DNA from: Luidia sarsii
Lineage: Eukaryota; Echinodermata; Asteroidea; Paxillosida; Luidiidae
Reading direction: 5' to 3'
Length of the DNA: 64,000 nucleotides
Assembly: GCA_949987565.1 (NCBI GenBank)
Contig: OX465107.1
Span: 24,075,867-24,139,866 of the forward strand
Below the pieces are notes generated by a model that made no database searches, had not been told where the DNA came from, and saw only the letters and a list, made by a program, of their open reading frames with translations. How positions within the stretch are numbered: position 1 is the stretch's first letter; each line of letters begins with the position of its first letter. The position numbers were made by a program, and so were the translations under genes. Below are positions 21,001 through 25,740 of this stretch, piece after piece.

Positions 21001-22237
21001 TGTATACCCTATTTTTTTGTCTCTTTTTTTTTTAAGACGATTCATCGATACATTGATTCAGTTCTTATACATGATTCCCTTTCACTTTAATAAGATATTC
21101 AGGTAATATTCAGGTAATTTTAATTTCTTGTCTCATTCTTAAAAAAAATAACCAGCATGCGATAGGGTCCTGACGGGAGACTCCGACCGGATTACGAGCC
21201 CCAATTGGCCCAGCCCGTACGGCCCCAGCCAGACGTGCACCACCACCATCGTGGTCCGGCCCGGCAAGAGGGTCCGGCTGATCTTCCAGAAATTCCTGCT
21301 GGAAGGGGAGGAGCCTGCCTGCTCCAAGGACTACGTGTCGGTAAGGGAGCCAGAGGCCGGGCATAGCCCATAGGGGCTAGCTTCACATCCCCACCGTCCA
21401 GCTGGGGCCCCGTTTCAAAGAGCCTCACTAAAGGCCCAATACAACATTGGGAAGATCGGAAAAGCATCAATGTCCACAGATTTCCTTTCTTATTTACACA
21501 GTCTGTATAGATGGTCATGATAGAATTCTCATGTTGAAATCTTACGGTCTGGGATGCTGTACTTCTCAGGAAATCTTCACTCAAACATTGACAAAATGGT
21601 TTATTACTCGCGAGTAATAAACTATTTCTTATACTACAGAACGGTGCGAAAACCGTGACGGCTTTTTCCCTTTTCTACTCTCTCAGATTACCATTAATGA
21701 GCTAAAACATTCGCAGAGTTTCTTGTTTTGGAATGTTTAATGGTTTACCACACAAAGTGTGGCAATCTGTTGACGTTTACCAATGTTGTATAGGGCCTTT
21801 AAGGAGAATACAATAATTCCACACGGGTTTGATCCACCCGACGCATTAATTATCACTTCTCAGGCCTTTAAGCACATGCACTACACACAATTAAAAACCT
21901 TGCTTGGTAATGCTAAATGCTAAATGAACAATGCCCTGTGAAGACGAAGTCGTAAGAGATTACCTCCAAAGATCATTGACCACTGAGATCCCCTCTCTTT
22001 CTGGGGGTACGGCAAAGCAGTCATACTTTTCTCTCTCTCGCATCCTCCCCCTCCCCCCCTCCCCACCCCCAGGTCACCGACAACTACTCGCGCCAGGAAA
22101 GTCCCGTCATCTACTGCGGCACCAAGAGTCGCTTCACGTTCGTGTCCGAGAGCAACCTGGTGGCCCTCACCTTCCGCTCAGACGCCTCGGCGTCCCAGTC
22201 CAAGGGCTTCAAAGCCAGGGTTCGACAGATCAACTAG
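1..22237 (+). CDS. ADAMTS13-like secreted metalloprotease gene, 22 exons, 5'-partial
   Basis: A secreted zinc metalloprotease of the ADAMTS (reprolysin) family; its substrate cannot be read from the sequence. Exons: 1-40, 1302-1470, 1634-1821, 2368-2460, 3872-4020, 4359-4508, 5022-5153, 5278-5422, 5579-5674, 6305-6453, 6845-6908, 7946-8060, 8774-8922, 9496-9616, 10399-10479, 11276-11555, 17264-17480, 18178-18322, 19282-19440, 20450-20620, 21156-21340, 22073-22237. All borders are GT-AG and the phases join to exactly 1054 codons including stop. Domains in the partial protein: propeptide about 1-110, catalytic 112-315 with HETGHTLNLKHD and an IMSG Met-turn, disintegrin-like 316-405, TSR1 405-460, Cys-rich 460-575, spacer 576-707, TSR2 708-765, TSR3 770-827, CUB1 831-930, CUB2 938-1053. 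The signal peptide and most of the propeptide lie upstream. In known ADAMTS proteins a C-terminal CUB pair marks ADAMTS13, but orthology needs a tree. Confidence 0.9.
277..1000. repeat. CCCAA pentanucleotide tandem array
   Basis: About 720 bases of CCCAA repeats with scattered CCCAT, CCCAG, ACACAA and ACTTAA variants and occasional register slips, in intron 1 of the ADAMTS-like gene. The TTGGG strand resembles but is not the animal telomere repeat TTAGGG. Long minus-strand Gly-Trp-Val-Gly-Leu reading frames here are by-products of the repeat. Confidence 0.95.
1302..1470 (+). CDS. ADAMTS-like exon 2: propeptide with polyarginine site
   Basis: Acceptor CTCTCAG and donor GTGAGT; ends in phase 1. 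It encodes [16 protein letters not shown], matching the ADAMTS propeptide pattern that precedes HIVYRR, also present here. A run of five arginines (RYRRRRREA) lies before HIVYRR and is a plausible proprotein-convertase site. No dibasic site is visible nearer the catalytic domain. Confidence 0.88.
1634..1821 (+). CDS. ADAMTS-like exon 3: end of propeptide, catalytic domain start
   Basis: The acceptor at 1631-1633 was chosen because it is the one that keeps phase with exon 2 (two leading bases); other AG sites at 1550 and 1566 break the frame. It encodes the reprolysin opening [14 protein letters not shown] and the helix ending YVLTILNI. Donor GTGAGT, phase 0. Confidence 0.85.
1943..2198. mobile_element. 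Foldback MITE, intron 3
   Basis: The ends are inverted copies: TTTCATAGAGCCGCTTA on the left pairs with TAAGCGGCTCTATGAAA on the right, with GGGCCCA/TGGCCCC tips. No coding capacity. Confidence 0.7.
2225..2300. repeat. Short hairpin GTGTGGTTCTGAACAG
   Basis: An inverted repeat centred near 2268 in which GTGTGGTTCTGAACAG pairs with CTGTTCAGAACCACAC. The same TGTGGTTCTGAAAAG stem occurs at 219-246 and forms the tip of the large hairpin at 46773-46932, so these look like relics of one family. Confidence 0.7.
2368..2460 (+). CDS. ADAMTS-like exon 4: catalytic domain
   Basis: Acceptor CTTACAG, donor GTAAGT, 31 codons in phase 0. It reads [20 protein letters not shown], the strand-rich part of the reprolysin fold after helix A. 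Next to exon 3 it restores NI-VARRF. Confidence 0.92.
2650..3165. mobile_element. Degenerate foldback repeat, intron 4
   Basis: Left-arm words (GAATTCGAAGGTTTCTTG, CAGATGCCTGTG, GCCTGAGCCCGAG) recur in inverse order and orientation on the right (CACAGGCATCTAGAAG, CTTAGGCTCGGGC, AAGCCAATAAACC). Its outer part is repeated, inverted, at 4725-4840 (TTTTGTCAGACG and GACGAAGC words). Confidence 0.55.
3872..4020 (+). CDS. ADAMTS-like exon 5: catalytic domain
   Basis: Acceptor GTGTAG, donor GTGAGG, ends in phase 2. It encodes [15 protein letters not shown] followed by [13 protein letters not shown], the reprolysin segment in which the partly buried CxWQ and HxDxAxLLTR motifs precede the active-site helix. 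Confidence 0.93.
4359..4508 (+). CDS. ADAMTS-like exon 6: catalytic domain, zinc motif first half
   Basis: Acceptor CTTCTCAG. It encodes [20 protein letters not shown], then [11 protein letters not shown]. The zinc motif HExxHxxNxxHD is interrupted after HETGHT by intron 6. The catalytic Glu and two of three zinc His are here. Donor GTGAGT, two bases of the Thr codon left over. Confidence 0.94.
4725..4840. repeat. Interspersed repeat fragment, inverted copy of 3040-3165
   Basis: Words GGCTTAGGCTCGGGCTCAGG, GTCTGACAAAACCTGAAAA and GAATTTGAAGGTTTGTTGG match the opposite strand of 3060-3160. It lies in the intron that splits the zinc-motif codons. Confidence 0.6.
5022..5153 (+). CDS. ADAMTS-like exon 7: catalytic domain, third zinc His and Met-turn
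   Basis: The acceptor follows a C-run (CCCCAG). It completes the Thr codon and reads LNLKHD, supplying the third zinc His, then GVNIMSG, the Met-turn that defines metzincins. It ends with ...TNIQEFL and a split Arg codon; donor GTGAGT. Confidence 0.94.
5278..5422 (+). CDS. ADAMTS-like exon 8: start of disintegrin-like domain
   Basis: Acceptor CCACCAG completes Arg, then [12 protein letters not shown] closes the catalytic domain and [11 protein letters not shown] begins the disintegrin-like domain. The donor used is GTAAGA at 5423; an in-phase alternative GTAAAT at 5411 would remove four residues (VNDE). Confidence 0.9.
5579..5674 (+). CDS. ADAMTS-like exon 9: disintegrin-like domain
   Basis: Acceptor CTCTTTAG, donor GTGAGT, 32 codons in phase 0. 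It reads [15 protein letters not shown], then EGTECGLDK, matching the family pattern C-x2-L-x-C...GT-x-CG. Confidence 0.92.
5901..6150. mobile_element. MITE with TGACCCGGCACA termini, copy 1
   Basis: Inverted ends TGACCCGGCACA and TGTGCCGGGTCA flank about 250 bases; CATTG on both sides is a possible target duplication. Inner words GAGGAATAACCCCACTTTTG and GTTTACTCAAAAAGTGTTTT recur in opposite orientation at 9862-10088. Confidence 0.8.
6305..6453 (+). CDS. ADAMTS-like exon 10: TSR1
   Basis: It encodes WCISGRCV, then [20 protein letters not shown]. This is the canonical first thrombospondin repeat, with a WxxW C-mannosylation motif and CSxTCG O-fucosylation site. Acceptor AACAG, donor GTAAGA, phase 2. 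Confidence 0.95.
6845..6908 (+). CDS. ADAMTS-like exon 11: end of TSR1
   Basis: Acceptor GTACAG completes Pro; then [20 protein letters not shown], the C-terminal half of TSR1 with GGxxCxG. Donor GTATGA, phase 0. Confidence 0.92.
7532..7890. mobile_element. Degenerate copy of the AGCCCCTACACAACATTGGT MITE
   Basis: It starts AAAGCCCCTACACAACATTG and shares its whole interior (TTCACAGATTTACATGAAAC, GTTGGATCAGACAACG) with 10677-11047. The right end is eroded (ACCAGTGTTGTGTTATCCC). Confidence 0.75.
7946..8060 (+). CDS. ADAMTS-like exon 12: Cys-rich domain
   Basis: It encodes [20 protein letters not shown] then [15 protein letters not shown], the usual entry to the ADAMTS Cys-rich region (DFR-x2-QC). 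Acceptor TTCAG, donor GTATGG, one base left over. Confidence 0.92.
8774..8922 (+). CDS. ADAMTS-like exon 13: Cys-rich domain
   Basis: It encodes [20 protein letters not shown], then [10 protein letters not shown] and LCVSGQCE, matching the family pattern DGT-x-C...CV-x-G-x-C. Acceptor GTGCAG, donor GTGAGT, phase 0. Confidence 0.94.
9041..9384. mobile_element. MITE AAGGTCCAATACAACATTGG, copy 1
   Basis: TTAA flanks inverted ends AGGTCCAATACAACATTGG and CCAATGTTGTATAGGGCCT, a piggyBac-like target. It is homologous along its length to 21430-21803 (GGTCATGATA, TTACGGTCTGGGATGCTGTA). A CACTACAGAT triplet repeat lies inside at 9240-9270. Confidence 0.8.
9496..9616 (+). CDS. ADAMTS-like exon 14: end of Cys-rich domain, spacer start
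   Basis: It encodes [20 protein letters not shown] then EGDGSSC, the invariant GCD...D-x-CGVC-x-GD motif that ends the ADAMTS Cys-rich region. Acceptor AATTAG, donor GTAAAC, one base left over. Confidence 0.95.
9862..10088. mobile_element. MITE with TGACCCGGCACA termini, copy 2 (opposite orientation)
   Basis: TGACTCGGCACA and TGCCGGGTCG ends flanked by CAATTG on both sides. The interior matches the reverse strand of 5901-6150. Confidence 0.78.
10399..10479 (+). CDS. ADAMTS-like exon 15: spacer
   Basis: It encodes [20 protein letters not shown] then NSRFTYI, the first spacer strands (family pattern iPaGAt-x-I-x-I). Acceptor CTCTTCAG, donor GTGAGT. Confidence 0.92.
10677..11047. mobile_element. 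MITE AGCCCCTACACAACATTGGT, near-complete copy
   Basis: TTAA is followed by AGCCCCTACACAACAATGGT, and the right end reads ATGTTGTGTAGGGGCT followed by TTAA. The TTAA duplication suggests a piggyBac-type mobilised nonautonomous element. Related copies: 7532-7890 and 19523-20364. Confidence 0.8.
11276..11555 (+). CDS. ADAMTS-like exon 16: spacer
   Basis: The longest exon, with strong GC bias against the flanking AT-rich introns. It encodes [20 protein letters not shown] through [20 protein letters not shown], the beta-rich spacer in which GNY...G and YxYYxP match the family. Acceptor GTGCAG, donor GTATTA, phase 2; the next intron holds the DIRS element. Confidence 0.93.
11745..11897 (+). repeat. 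DIRS left inverted terminal repeat
   Basis: Starts AATTCTACCTCGTCACCACA. From CTTACGTGAGAGATTGCACC to GCATTTTTG it is the inverse of 16342-16461 with about one mismatch in 115 bases. The outermost part, CTCGTCACCACATAGCACCT, differs from the right end, as expected for DIRS ends. Confidence 0.92.
11856..11862 (+). promoter_or_regulatory. TATA-like box of the DIRS element
   Basis: TATATAA lies inside the left terminal repeat about 57 bases before the gag-like ATG at 11919. The inverted right repeat carries the same box facing the opposite way. Placement suggests a promoter; no transcript evidence is available. Confidence 0.5.
11919..13031 (+). CDS. DIRS gag-like ORF
   Basis: A 370-codon frame beginning at the first ATG after the left repeat (context AAGATGT). 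The N-terminal ~75 residues are rich in Ser, Pro and Ala with a basic KPKKRAAK patch, a coiled-coil-like region follows, and the C-terminus is rich in Gln, Arg and Gly. No CCHC knuckle is visible. It is called gag by position only: first frame of a DIRS element, with unconserved sequence. It overlaps the next frame by up to 226 bases. Confidence 0.8.
   Translation: MSSEPTLLDLLASDSELGLTQLDPGPSTSGSIAGSKPPAPSSSAKPKKRAAKTTEVVSREEFAAVQDKMAVIAEAMQTLQSTVVSALDSGPAKRQKTDETVSSSDESIVTDKAIELLLQVQEKDGTSGRVLDDIEQFYSSEDAGEKVDDQLAAVVSKVLRRKSSDDKITEKLNSFKRPSNIDKLEQTRVNPEIWCTLQSKTRSTDIRLQKVEQALLKSIVPIVQCMQSLMGNATENQKALMTKLCDSVAIIGYARDELNLRRREFIKPDLNRQFASLCSARTPVTGLLFGDNLSQQCKDIQETNKLSQQFGKRTESFANSKRGYGRQNYSRDAKSFRPSGQQQQGYLNSSRPKAWQRKKPAYGRQPTVTK
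12806..15115 (+). CDS. DIRS reverse transcriptase-RNase H
   Basis: Copies the element's RNA into DNA and degrades the RNA strand. The open frame begins in the gag overlap and its first ATG is at 12806, but recognisable domain sequence starts near 13140 (WVLDTVQ), so the real start may be later or by frameshift. RT motifs include [45 protein letters not shown] and the YIDD catalytic box at about residues 295-298. RNase H follows with [10 protein letters not shown] (Asp about 461) and [10 protein letters not shown]. The C-terminal DLFASRLN and YAFPPFSLI segment is a standard DIRS feature. No separate methyltransferase domain was recognised. Confidence 0.93.
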   Translation: MQRHSGDKQTEPTIWQAYGVVRQLQTGLWKAELQSGRQVVPPIRSTAAGLFKLLAPEGMAEEKTRIRATTHCDQVEHSNTTVSEHKCDFIAQNLMVSTFMAGRLAHSIAKWREMTSDKWVLDTVQHYHIEFAEWPVQTRIPQEICFSDHESSMITDEVAKMLQKGAIVQKTHSDGEYLSNIFLRPKKDGSFRPIINLRGLNAFVAYHHFKMETIRNAIQLIRANDYMASIDLKDAYFAIPIAKEHRKFLRFVWQDKVYEFNCLPFGLASAPRVFTKVMKPIIASLRQLGHESCDYIDDSLLIGRTAQECVDNILARITLIQSLGFTVNAQKSVLTPSQEIVFLGFKLNTANMTISIPSIKAENTRMAILSLLAMETPKIRDVASIIGLLVSCELAVPYGPMYRHTIENEKNKMLAQNGGNFEAKMVLSEQATSDLHWWSKTLPSSTAPMHRHMPDYVIETDASKEGWGAHCDGRTIGGQWSRQEALHHINYLELKACLLALQSFFPSHGRIVIHLKSDNATTIAYLKHFGGSKSELLNKLSREIWTWCMSRNIWLTVSHLPGSENIVADYASRHFRDDLEWKLDPCVFQRLTQSFQMPDVDLFASRLNYQVSSYVSWQADPSCAHIDAFTIDWSAYECFYAFPPFSLIDRVLTKIEHDKAKGIVVAPLWHTQPWFPKMMKMLTRRPCILPAKPDLLSLPFSDRAHPLRDRLRLMACLLSGKHSENKEFLDKLPRLSLHPGERPPGNAIDQHYSGFTCVVRQRLILFDQM
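15073..15927 (+). CDS. DIRS tyrosine recombinase
   Basis: Integrates the circular DNA intermediate by site-specific strand exchange, replacing the DDE integrase of LTR elements. The R-H-R-Y catalytic set is present: Arg118 (SGQRCQT), His228 and Arg231 (HSTRSA), and a Tyr at 263 or 264 (FAKYYNK). It overlaps the RT frame by 43 bases in another frame, and the first ATG may not be the true start. The stop is 15925-15927. Confidence 0.93.
   Translation: MCSQTKTDPVRPNVTSVVDFLAAEFHKGSEYSTLNTLRSAISAVTLPIEGVTMGSNPLVKRLLTGAFNLRPPTPRYSQTWDVTIVLNHIRSLGPDIDLSTKNLTMKLVTLIALISGQRCQTIALINLDYANVTATGVTFVIDKLTKTSKVCKPHVDVSFTSYPHDALLCVISVLRTYLQRTKPVRGTERRLFLSYFQPYKAVGSETIGRWIKGTLKAAGINTDKFTAHSTRSAACSTAFKYGVSLDTIMKTAGWSKCSTFAKYYNKSIITNPAFANAVLGKNQP
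16047..16064 (+). terminator. DIRS polyadenylation signals
   Basis: Two AATAAA hexamers (16047-16052 and 16059-16064) about 120 bases after the recombinase stop and before the internal complementary region. Confidence 0.6.
16140..16267. repeat. DIRS internal complementary region
   Basis: 16140-16182 is the reverse complement of 11745-11787 (left terminus). 16179-16267 is the reverse complement of 16456-16544 (right terminus). The two halves overlap by exactly AATT. It is thus an inverted copy of the circle junction, the template thought to restore the element ends. Confidence 0.93.
16342..16544 (-). repeat. DIRS right inverted terminal repeat
   Basis: Inverse of the left repeat up to about 16461, then a unique tail with four ATTTC repeats ending TTAATTTTTAAATT. 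The tail is matched only by the internal complementary region. Confidence 0.92.
16780..17085. mobile_element. Foldback MITE GACCAAAGATCTTATAGCG, copy 1
   Basis: The arms are imperfect inverted repeats: AGTACGCACTGGGCGCCATT on the left pairs with AATGGCGCCCAGTGCGTACT on the right. An opposite-orientation copy is at 26375-26704. With the DIRS element it fills most of intron 16. Confidence 0.75.
17264..17480 (+). CDS. ADAMTS-like exon 17: TSR2 and start of TSR3
   Basis: First coding exon after the DIRS-bearing intron; one base completes Ser. It encodes [20 protein letters not shown], a TSR with a CSxTCGGG core, then [10 protein letters not shown] starting TSR3. Donor GTGAGT, phase 0. Unbroken phase with exon 16 implies the transposon is normally spliced out. 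Confidence 0.93.
17501..17751. mobile_element. Foldback MITE GGGCCCTTTTCCAAAACC
   Basis: The left end GGGCCCTTTTCCAAAACCCG with GGCTTAGGCTC is inverted on the right as CGGGTTTTGGAAAAGGGCCC with CCTAAGC. It begins 20 bases after the exon 17 donor. Confidence 0.78.
17752..17900. repeat. Interspersed repeat shared with 29219-29370
   Basis: Shared words include ATTTCACAAAGCCTT, GCATCGTAACTCAAC, ACACCGTATGGTTTCTG and GACTGCA. The internal ATCGTAACTCAACTTACGAT is partly self-complementary. Confidence 0.65.
18178..18322 (+). CDS. ADAMTS-like exon 18: TSR3
   Basis: Encodes [20 protein letters not shown] to VCQPGDCSQ. It has the six-Cys TSR pattern and a second CSxTCG fucosylation motif. Acceptor CCGACAG, donor GTATAG. 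Confidence 0.93.
18418..18609. repeat. Interspersed repeat shared with 48625-48820
   Basis: Nearly collinear copies sharing GTAACCAAGTGGTATCAAAT, GGGGTTAAGTTTTAC, GGCAGAGGAATCAAATTAGA and TTTTTGATTTATTTCAGAAA. Same orientation, one in each gene. Confidence 0.8.
18776..18861 (+). mobile_element. tRNA-headed SINE fragment
   Basis: GAAAGAGCGCTGG followed by CGGGTTCAAATCCCGGTCC gives A-box-like and B-box-like pol III elements of a tRNA head. It cannot fold as a full functional tRNA. Related copies are at 23163, 28446, 36226, 42149, 46145, 56765 and 61585. Confidence 0.75.
19282..19440 (+). CDS. ADAMTS-like exon 19: CUB1
   Basis: Encodes [20 protein letters not shown] and [13 protein letters not shown], the first half of a CUB sandwich with its first Cys pair. 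Acceptor TTCCCAG, donor GTATGC. Confidence 0.88.
19523..20364. mobile_element. AGCCCCTACACAACATTGGT MITE with threefold repeated left arm
   Basis: Three near-identical ~155-base units, starting near 19525, 19679 and 19830, each run from AGCCCCTACACAACATTGGT to ACCAATAGAGACAATGACCC. A fourth, full-length element follows (about 19985-20364), ending ACCAATGTTGTGTATAGGGG. It is in opposite orientation to the copy at 10677. Confidence 0.82.
20450..20620 (+). CDS. ADAMTS-like exon 20: CUB1 second half
   Basis: Encodes [20 protein letters not shown] and [20 protein letters not shown]. The SGYHISY strand is the characteristic CUB C-terminus. Donor GTGAGT. Confidence 0.88.
20753..20938. mobile_element. 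MITE GGAACGTCGCTATAACGAAC, copy 1
   Basis: Inverted ends GGAACGTCGCTATAACGAAC and GTTCGTTATAGCGACGTTCC, with TACA/TGTA just outside, suggest a TA target (Tc1/mariner-like). Internal CATGGATCCCGGG recurs at 35195-35360. Confidence 0.82.
21156..21340 (+). CDS. ADAMTS-like exon 21: CUB2 first half
   Basis: Encodes [20 protein letters not shown] then [20 protein letters not shown]. This is a classic CUB start with the SPxWPxPY motif and alternating hydrophobics. Acceptor ACCAG after an A-rich stretch, donor GTAAGG, phase 0. Confidence 0.94.
21430..21803. mobile_element. MITE AGGCCCAATACAACATTGGG, copy 2
   Basis: Inverted ends AGGCCCAATACAACATTGG and CCAATGTTGTATAGGGCCT, with TTAA on the right and CTAA on the left. 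Homologous to 9041-9384 in the same orientation; contains TTACTCGCGAGTAATAAAC. Confidence 0.82.
22073..22237 (+). CDS. ADAMTS-like exon 22 (last): CUB2 end and stop
   Basis: The acceptor follows a long C-rich tract. It encodes [20 protein letters not shown] and [14 protein letters not shown], then TAG at 22235-22237. The final strand matches CUB C-termini. An AT-rich 3' UTR follows; no convincing nearby AATAAA was seen. Confidence 0.94.
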   Translation, partial: VTDNYSRQESPVIYCGTKSRFTFVSESNLVALTFRSDASASQSKGFKARVRQIN

Positions 22238-22866
22238 TCAGCCGATGGCTTGGCTTATTAGCTTCCCAACAATTATTATTTATTACCTTTTCTGATCACC
22301 GTAAACAAAAAGTAATGTTGATTGGGCTATCGTTTCTGTCTGGTGTGGGTATATAATTATTATGGTTAAGGAATTAAGGAATTATATTTATAGAATATTA
22401 TATTTATAGGCCTTATATTATATCTTTGGGGTTTTTTTCTTTGGTTTTTTTTTTGTGGTGGCAGCACCACGGGAATCGATTAGATCTACTGTTTCCTTTT
22501 CCTTGATCGTAGCCCATCCACGTTCCCTTATAATTATTTATAATTATCACAACCTCACTTTAGTATTATTTTGTAACCGTCGTTAGCCGTCTTAACCATA
22601 ATAGACAAATTGATAACGTATAGACGGACAATAGCGGGCGCCAGATTGAAACGCCATGAAGGCACACAATCACAGCGGTCATTGCTCTTAATTTGTCATT
22701 ACATATATACTTGTATAGATTAAGTTTGATTTAATTTTCAACAAGCCCTGATGTGACGCCAAGTCGGTTGTGAATACCGCGACAAAGTGAAGGAATACCT
22801 TCACGGCTATCTTAATGTTTTAAGTGGACTAGCGCTCCCATCCCGGCAAAGATAGGCCTGTACATA

Positions 22867-22897
<31 letters not shown>

Positions 22898-23162
22898 TAT
22901 TCGGCCAAGGAAAACAAACAAGAAGTAGGCTGCGCCTACATTCAAGGTGAGAAAGGTCATACAGTCTATATCATGGAAATTCAAGATGGGAGAAAATGGT
23001 TGAATAAATACCAAACAAGGAGAATATTATGTGCATGTATCAGAGATGTGATAGATCAGGATGAGAAGGGGAAGAGATGGGGCAAGGACTGGGGATGAAG
23101 GGGAACAGATTGGGCAGGAGGGTAAGACTGGGTAGTTGACTATTATTTTGGGAAGACCGCCC

Positions 23163-23280
23163 GGCTGGATACCTCAGATGGTAAGAGCGCTGGCACTCAA
23201 TACCAGAGGTCACGGATTCAAGTCCCAGTCCAGTCAAAGTCGTCTTTGCCATGTTTGTCCAAAGGTTCCCATGCTGTCTG
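23163..23280 (+). mobile_element. tRNA-headed SINE fragment
   Basis: CTCAGATGGTAAGAGCGCTGG, a decayed B box CACGGATTCAAGTCCC, then the family tail GTCCAGTCAAAGTCGTCTTT. Confidence 0.75.
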
Positions 23281-24110
23281 TTTGACTTTTGACGGCCGTT
23301 TTCCTGATCTTCTCCGCCTGTATCGCAGGCGATTGACTATTCCAAACGCTAGAGGGCGCTGTTTAACACCCACCTAAAAATCCTGGGGTTTTTTTGGTGG
23401 CATGGCAGGTCGGTGTGAGCAACTTTTTTGCCCCCCCCCCCCTCTTTTCTCTTTTCTCATGTCATCATTTCAGCCCCAAAAAAATAAATCTAAATCTCAA
23501 GGTACATTGCTATTCCCGCCCCTCAGTACACTGGCTGCATCCGCTTTCGTTGGTGTTTCATTTCATTTATCATCCTGTATTTCTCAGCTATCACTGCAGA
23601 CAACAGAGCTAAGTATCAAAATTCCAACACAAATTAACAATTGTTTCGAAAACAGGATTGCCTAAAAGCTAACTAAATCAGTCTAGGTCTATTAGCCTTT
23701 AATATACAGGCTACAGTACTTACTTACTTGTTGTACGCACAAAACACTTGGAAAAATGAAGTCTTCCGGTCGCACGCACATCCGAGATTGAAAGTTGTGG
23801 GGTGAAACATCTATCGAACATCAGACTTCTGATTTTGGATTTCATTGCTTCGTTATAGTGTCCTTATATATATAAATATATATATTTTCATATTGGTGCA
23901 TGCTCATCGACAGTTTGATTTTCAATGTTAATAAAAGTTTTCCCTGATCCTAGTATTAACCCGGATGTGCCTCGTTTTTTTATTAGAAGAGTCCACCACA
24001 TATCTACAATGAAAAACGAACGATGCAACGATGGGACCGGCATCGGGAAATCCTAAAGCAACGAAACTAAACAGAGTTTAATAGTTGCAATGGCCTCGAA
24101 CTCGGTGGGA

Positions 24111-24132
24111 CCATGGAGCTATAGCTCCATGG
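24111..24132. repeat. 22-bp perfect palindrome
   Basis: CCATGGAGCT followed by AT and AGCTCCATGG, flanked by GTGGGA on both sides. No function inferred. Confidence 0.85.
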
Positions 24133-24975
24133 TGGGACTGTACCAAGTTTAGTTTTAAAAAAAGTGCTTAGATTATGATAATTGGGCGTGTTCGTGTCGC
24201 TGGTTCCTCATGGAATTCTCCGCTCACTCCTCGTGTAGTATCGGCCGAGCCGGGAACCATCTAAAAGTACCTGCTCGCAATGTGTACATACACTGAGCAG
24301 TTGCATGTGCACTTGGCCGATCCCTAGCCTTATATGCAGCACTGCACTCTACGAGACCTGTCGCTTCCCGACACTTCCTGCCAGTTTTTCAAGGTAAGAA
24401 CAATTCGTTTTTTTTCCTACTTCCACCCTTGGCATGGGGCCTGGACACATAACTTCCGCACAAGCTGTCCGGTATTCCTTAAAAATGAGGTCGACAGTCT
24501 CTGTGAGTCAGTTTTGGGGGAGAAAAGTCCGGTGTTAGATGAGGGTTGCGATGTCAACGTACGTGTTTCAGGGTATGTCTCCCGTTGCATGCAGTGCTTA
24601 TCTCGCCAGCAGAAGTATTTTTTTACAACCCAATAACTTCCGGTTTCTGAAAAGGGCGAATAAAGCCGAGTTTAATGGGGTGCCATACGGGGTTGTGTTT
24701 CATTGGCACTCAATACTGATCCTTATTTATTGTTTATTTATTGGTTCGTAGGGAGTACCGCCAGTGTCACTAGTGCTGGGCATTTTGATAGATTTTATGG
24801 ACCATGTTTACATGGACCGTACTTAGTTTCAGCTGAAGCGCTCAGTAACAAACACACACGATGTAATGTAGTGTAGTGTACCGCCGCCGGTAAATGGTAT
24901 TATTCTATTAAGCGGGAGCGTTCTACTCGTACTCGTACTTTCCAGGCAACTGACAATAATAAATAAGGTCTGCTG

Positions 24976-25515
24976 TAGTCCCACTTTATACTGGGCCGCT
25001 AGGAGCTCCTCTGAAACGATTTGTGTGTTGATCTGTTGCACTAGTGTCCCAGCGCGTCTAATATAATTAATAATAATATAGTAAAAGTCACTATTATAAA
25101 AGTAAAAGTAAAACAGACATTCTCAACAGATGGCCTTAAAAGTGCCCGAAATCGCGTCAAAAGATTAAATAAAAACACCTGCCGGATTCTACACATGTCA
25201 AGACGAACAAGTGTTATTTCAGCGGTACTTACGATTAATTTTTGGATTGCAATTCTGACAAAATGTCTCCTATGTCGGCATCGGACATGTCGAGTTGTTC
25301 AAAACGCAATATGTTTGTACAGCGTGTACACGATGTAAAATCTCATCATGCGCTTTAGCAATGAGCCCACCGTTACAAACCATATTACACGAAGACTGGG
25401 TACTAGACGTTGAGAATGTCTGTTTTACTATATTAGACGCGATGGGACGCTAGTGCGACAGATCAACACACAAATCATTTCATAGGAGCTCCTAGCGGCC
25501 CAGTAAGTGGGACTA
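24976..25515. mobile_element. 540-bp element with ~90-bp inverted ends
   Basis: The left end TAGTCCCACTTTATACTGGG, GCCGCTAGGAGCTCC and CAACAGAT..GTCCCAGCGCG are mirrored on the right as GGAGCTCCTAGCGGCCCAGT..GTGGGACTA. GGTCTG lies just outside both ends. The centre contains AGACATTCTCAACAGATGG versus TTGAGAATGTCTG. No coding frame. Confidence 0.75.
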
Positions 25516-25556
25516 GGTCTGTGGTATGTTAGTGTTGCTGTTAGTTGTTACTAGTT

Positions 25557-25740
25557 ACGCAGTGGCTGTTGTTACGGCAGTCGTCCGTGTGGTTCCCTAA
25601 CTTGATTGTATTTCGTCAGCATTGCAGGCTAGTTGAACCAGTCTATTAGCTGATAGTCTGGTTCCAAGAGCTAAACATCCTGACAAATACTGTGAAGTCA
25701 GGGAACCACACGGACGACTGCCGTAACAACAGCCACTGCG
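25557..25740 (+). mobile_element. 184-bp hAT-like MITE, copy 1
   Basis: Ends ACGCAGTGGCTGTTGTTACG and CGTAACAACAGCCACTGCG, with inverted arms over 40 bases. It is flanked by perfect 8-bp direct repeats TACTAGTT (25549-25556 and 25741-25748). An 8-bp duplication is typical of hAT elements. A same-length copy in opposite orientation is at 60137-60320. Confidence 0.9.

Noticed and set aside
24334..24751. 100- and 70-codon frames in the intergenic region
   Set aside because: No family resemblance, no splice context, and composition like the surrounding non-coding DNA.
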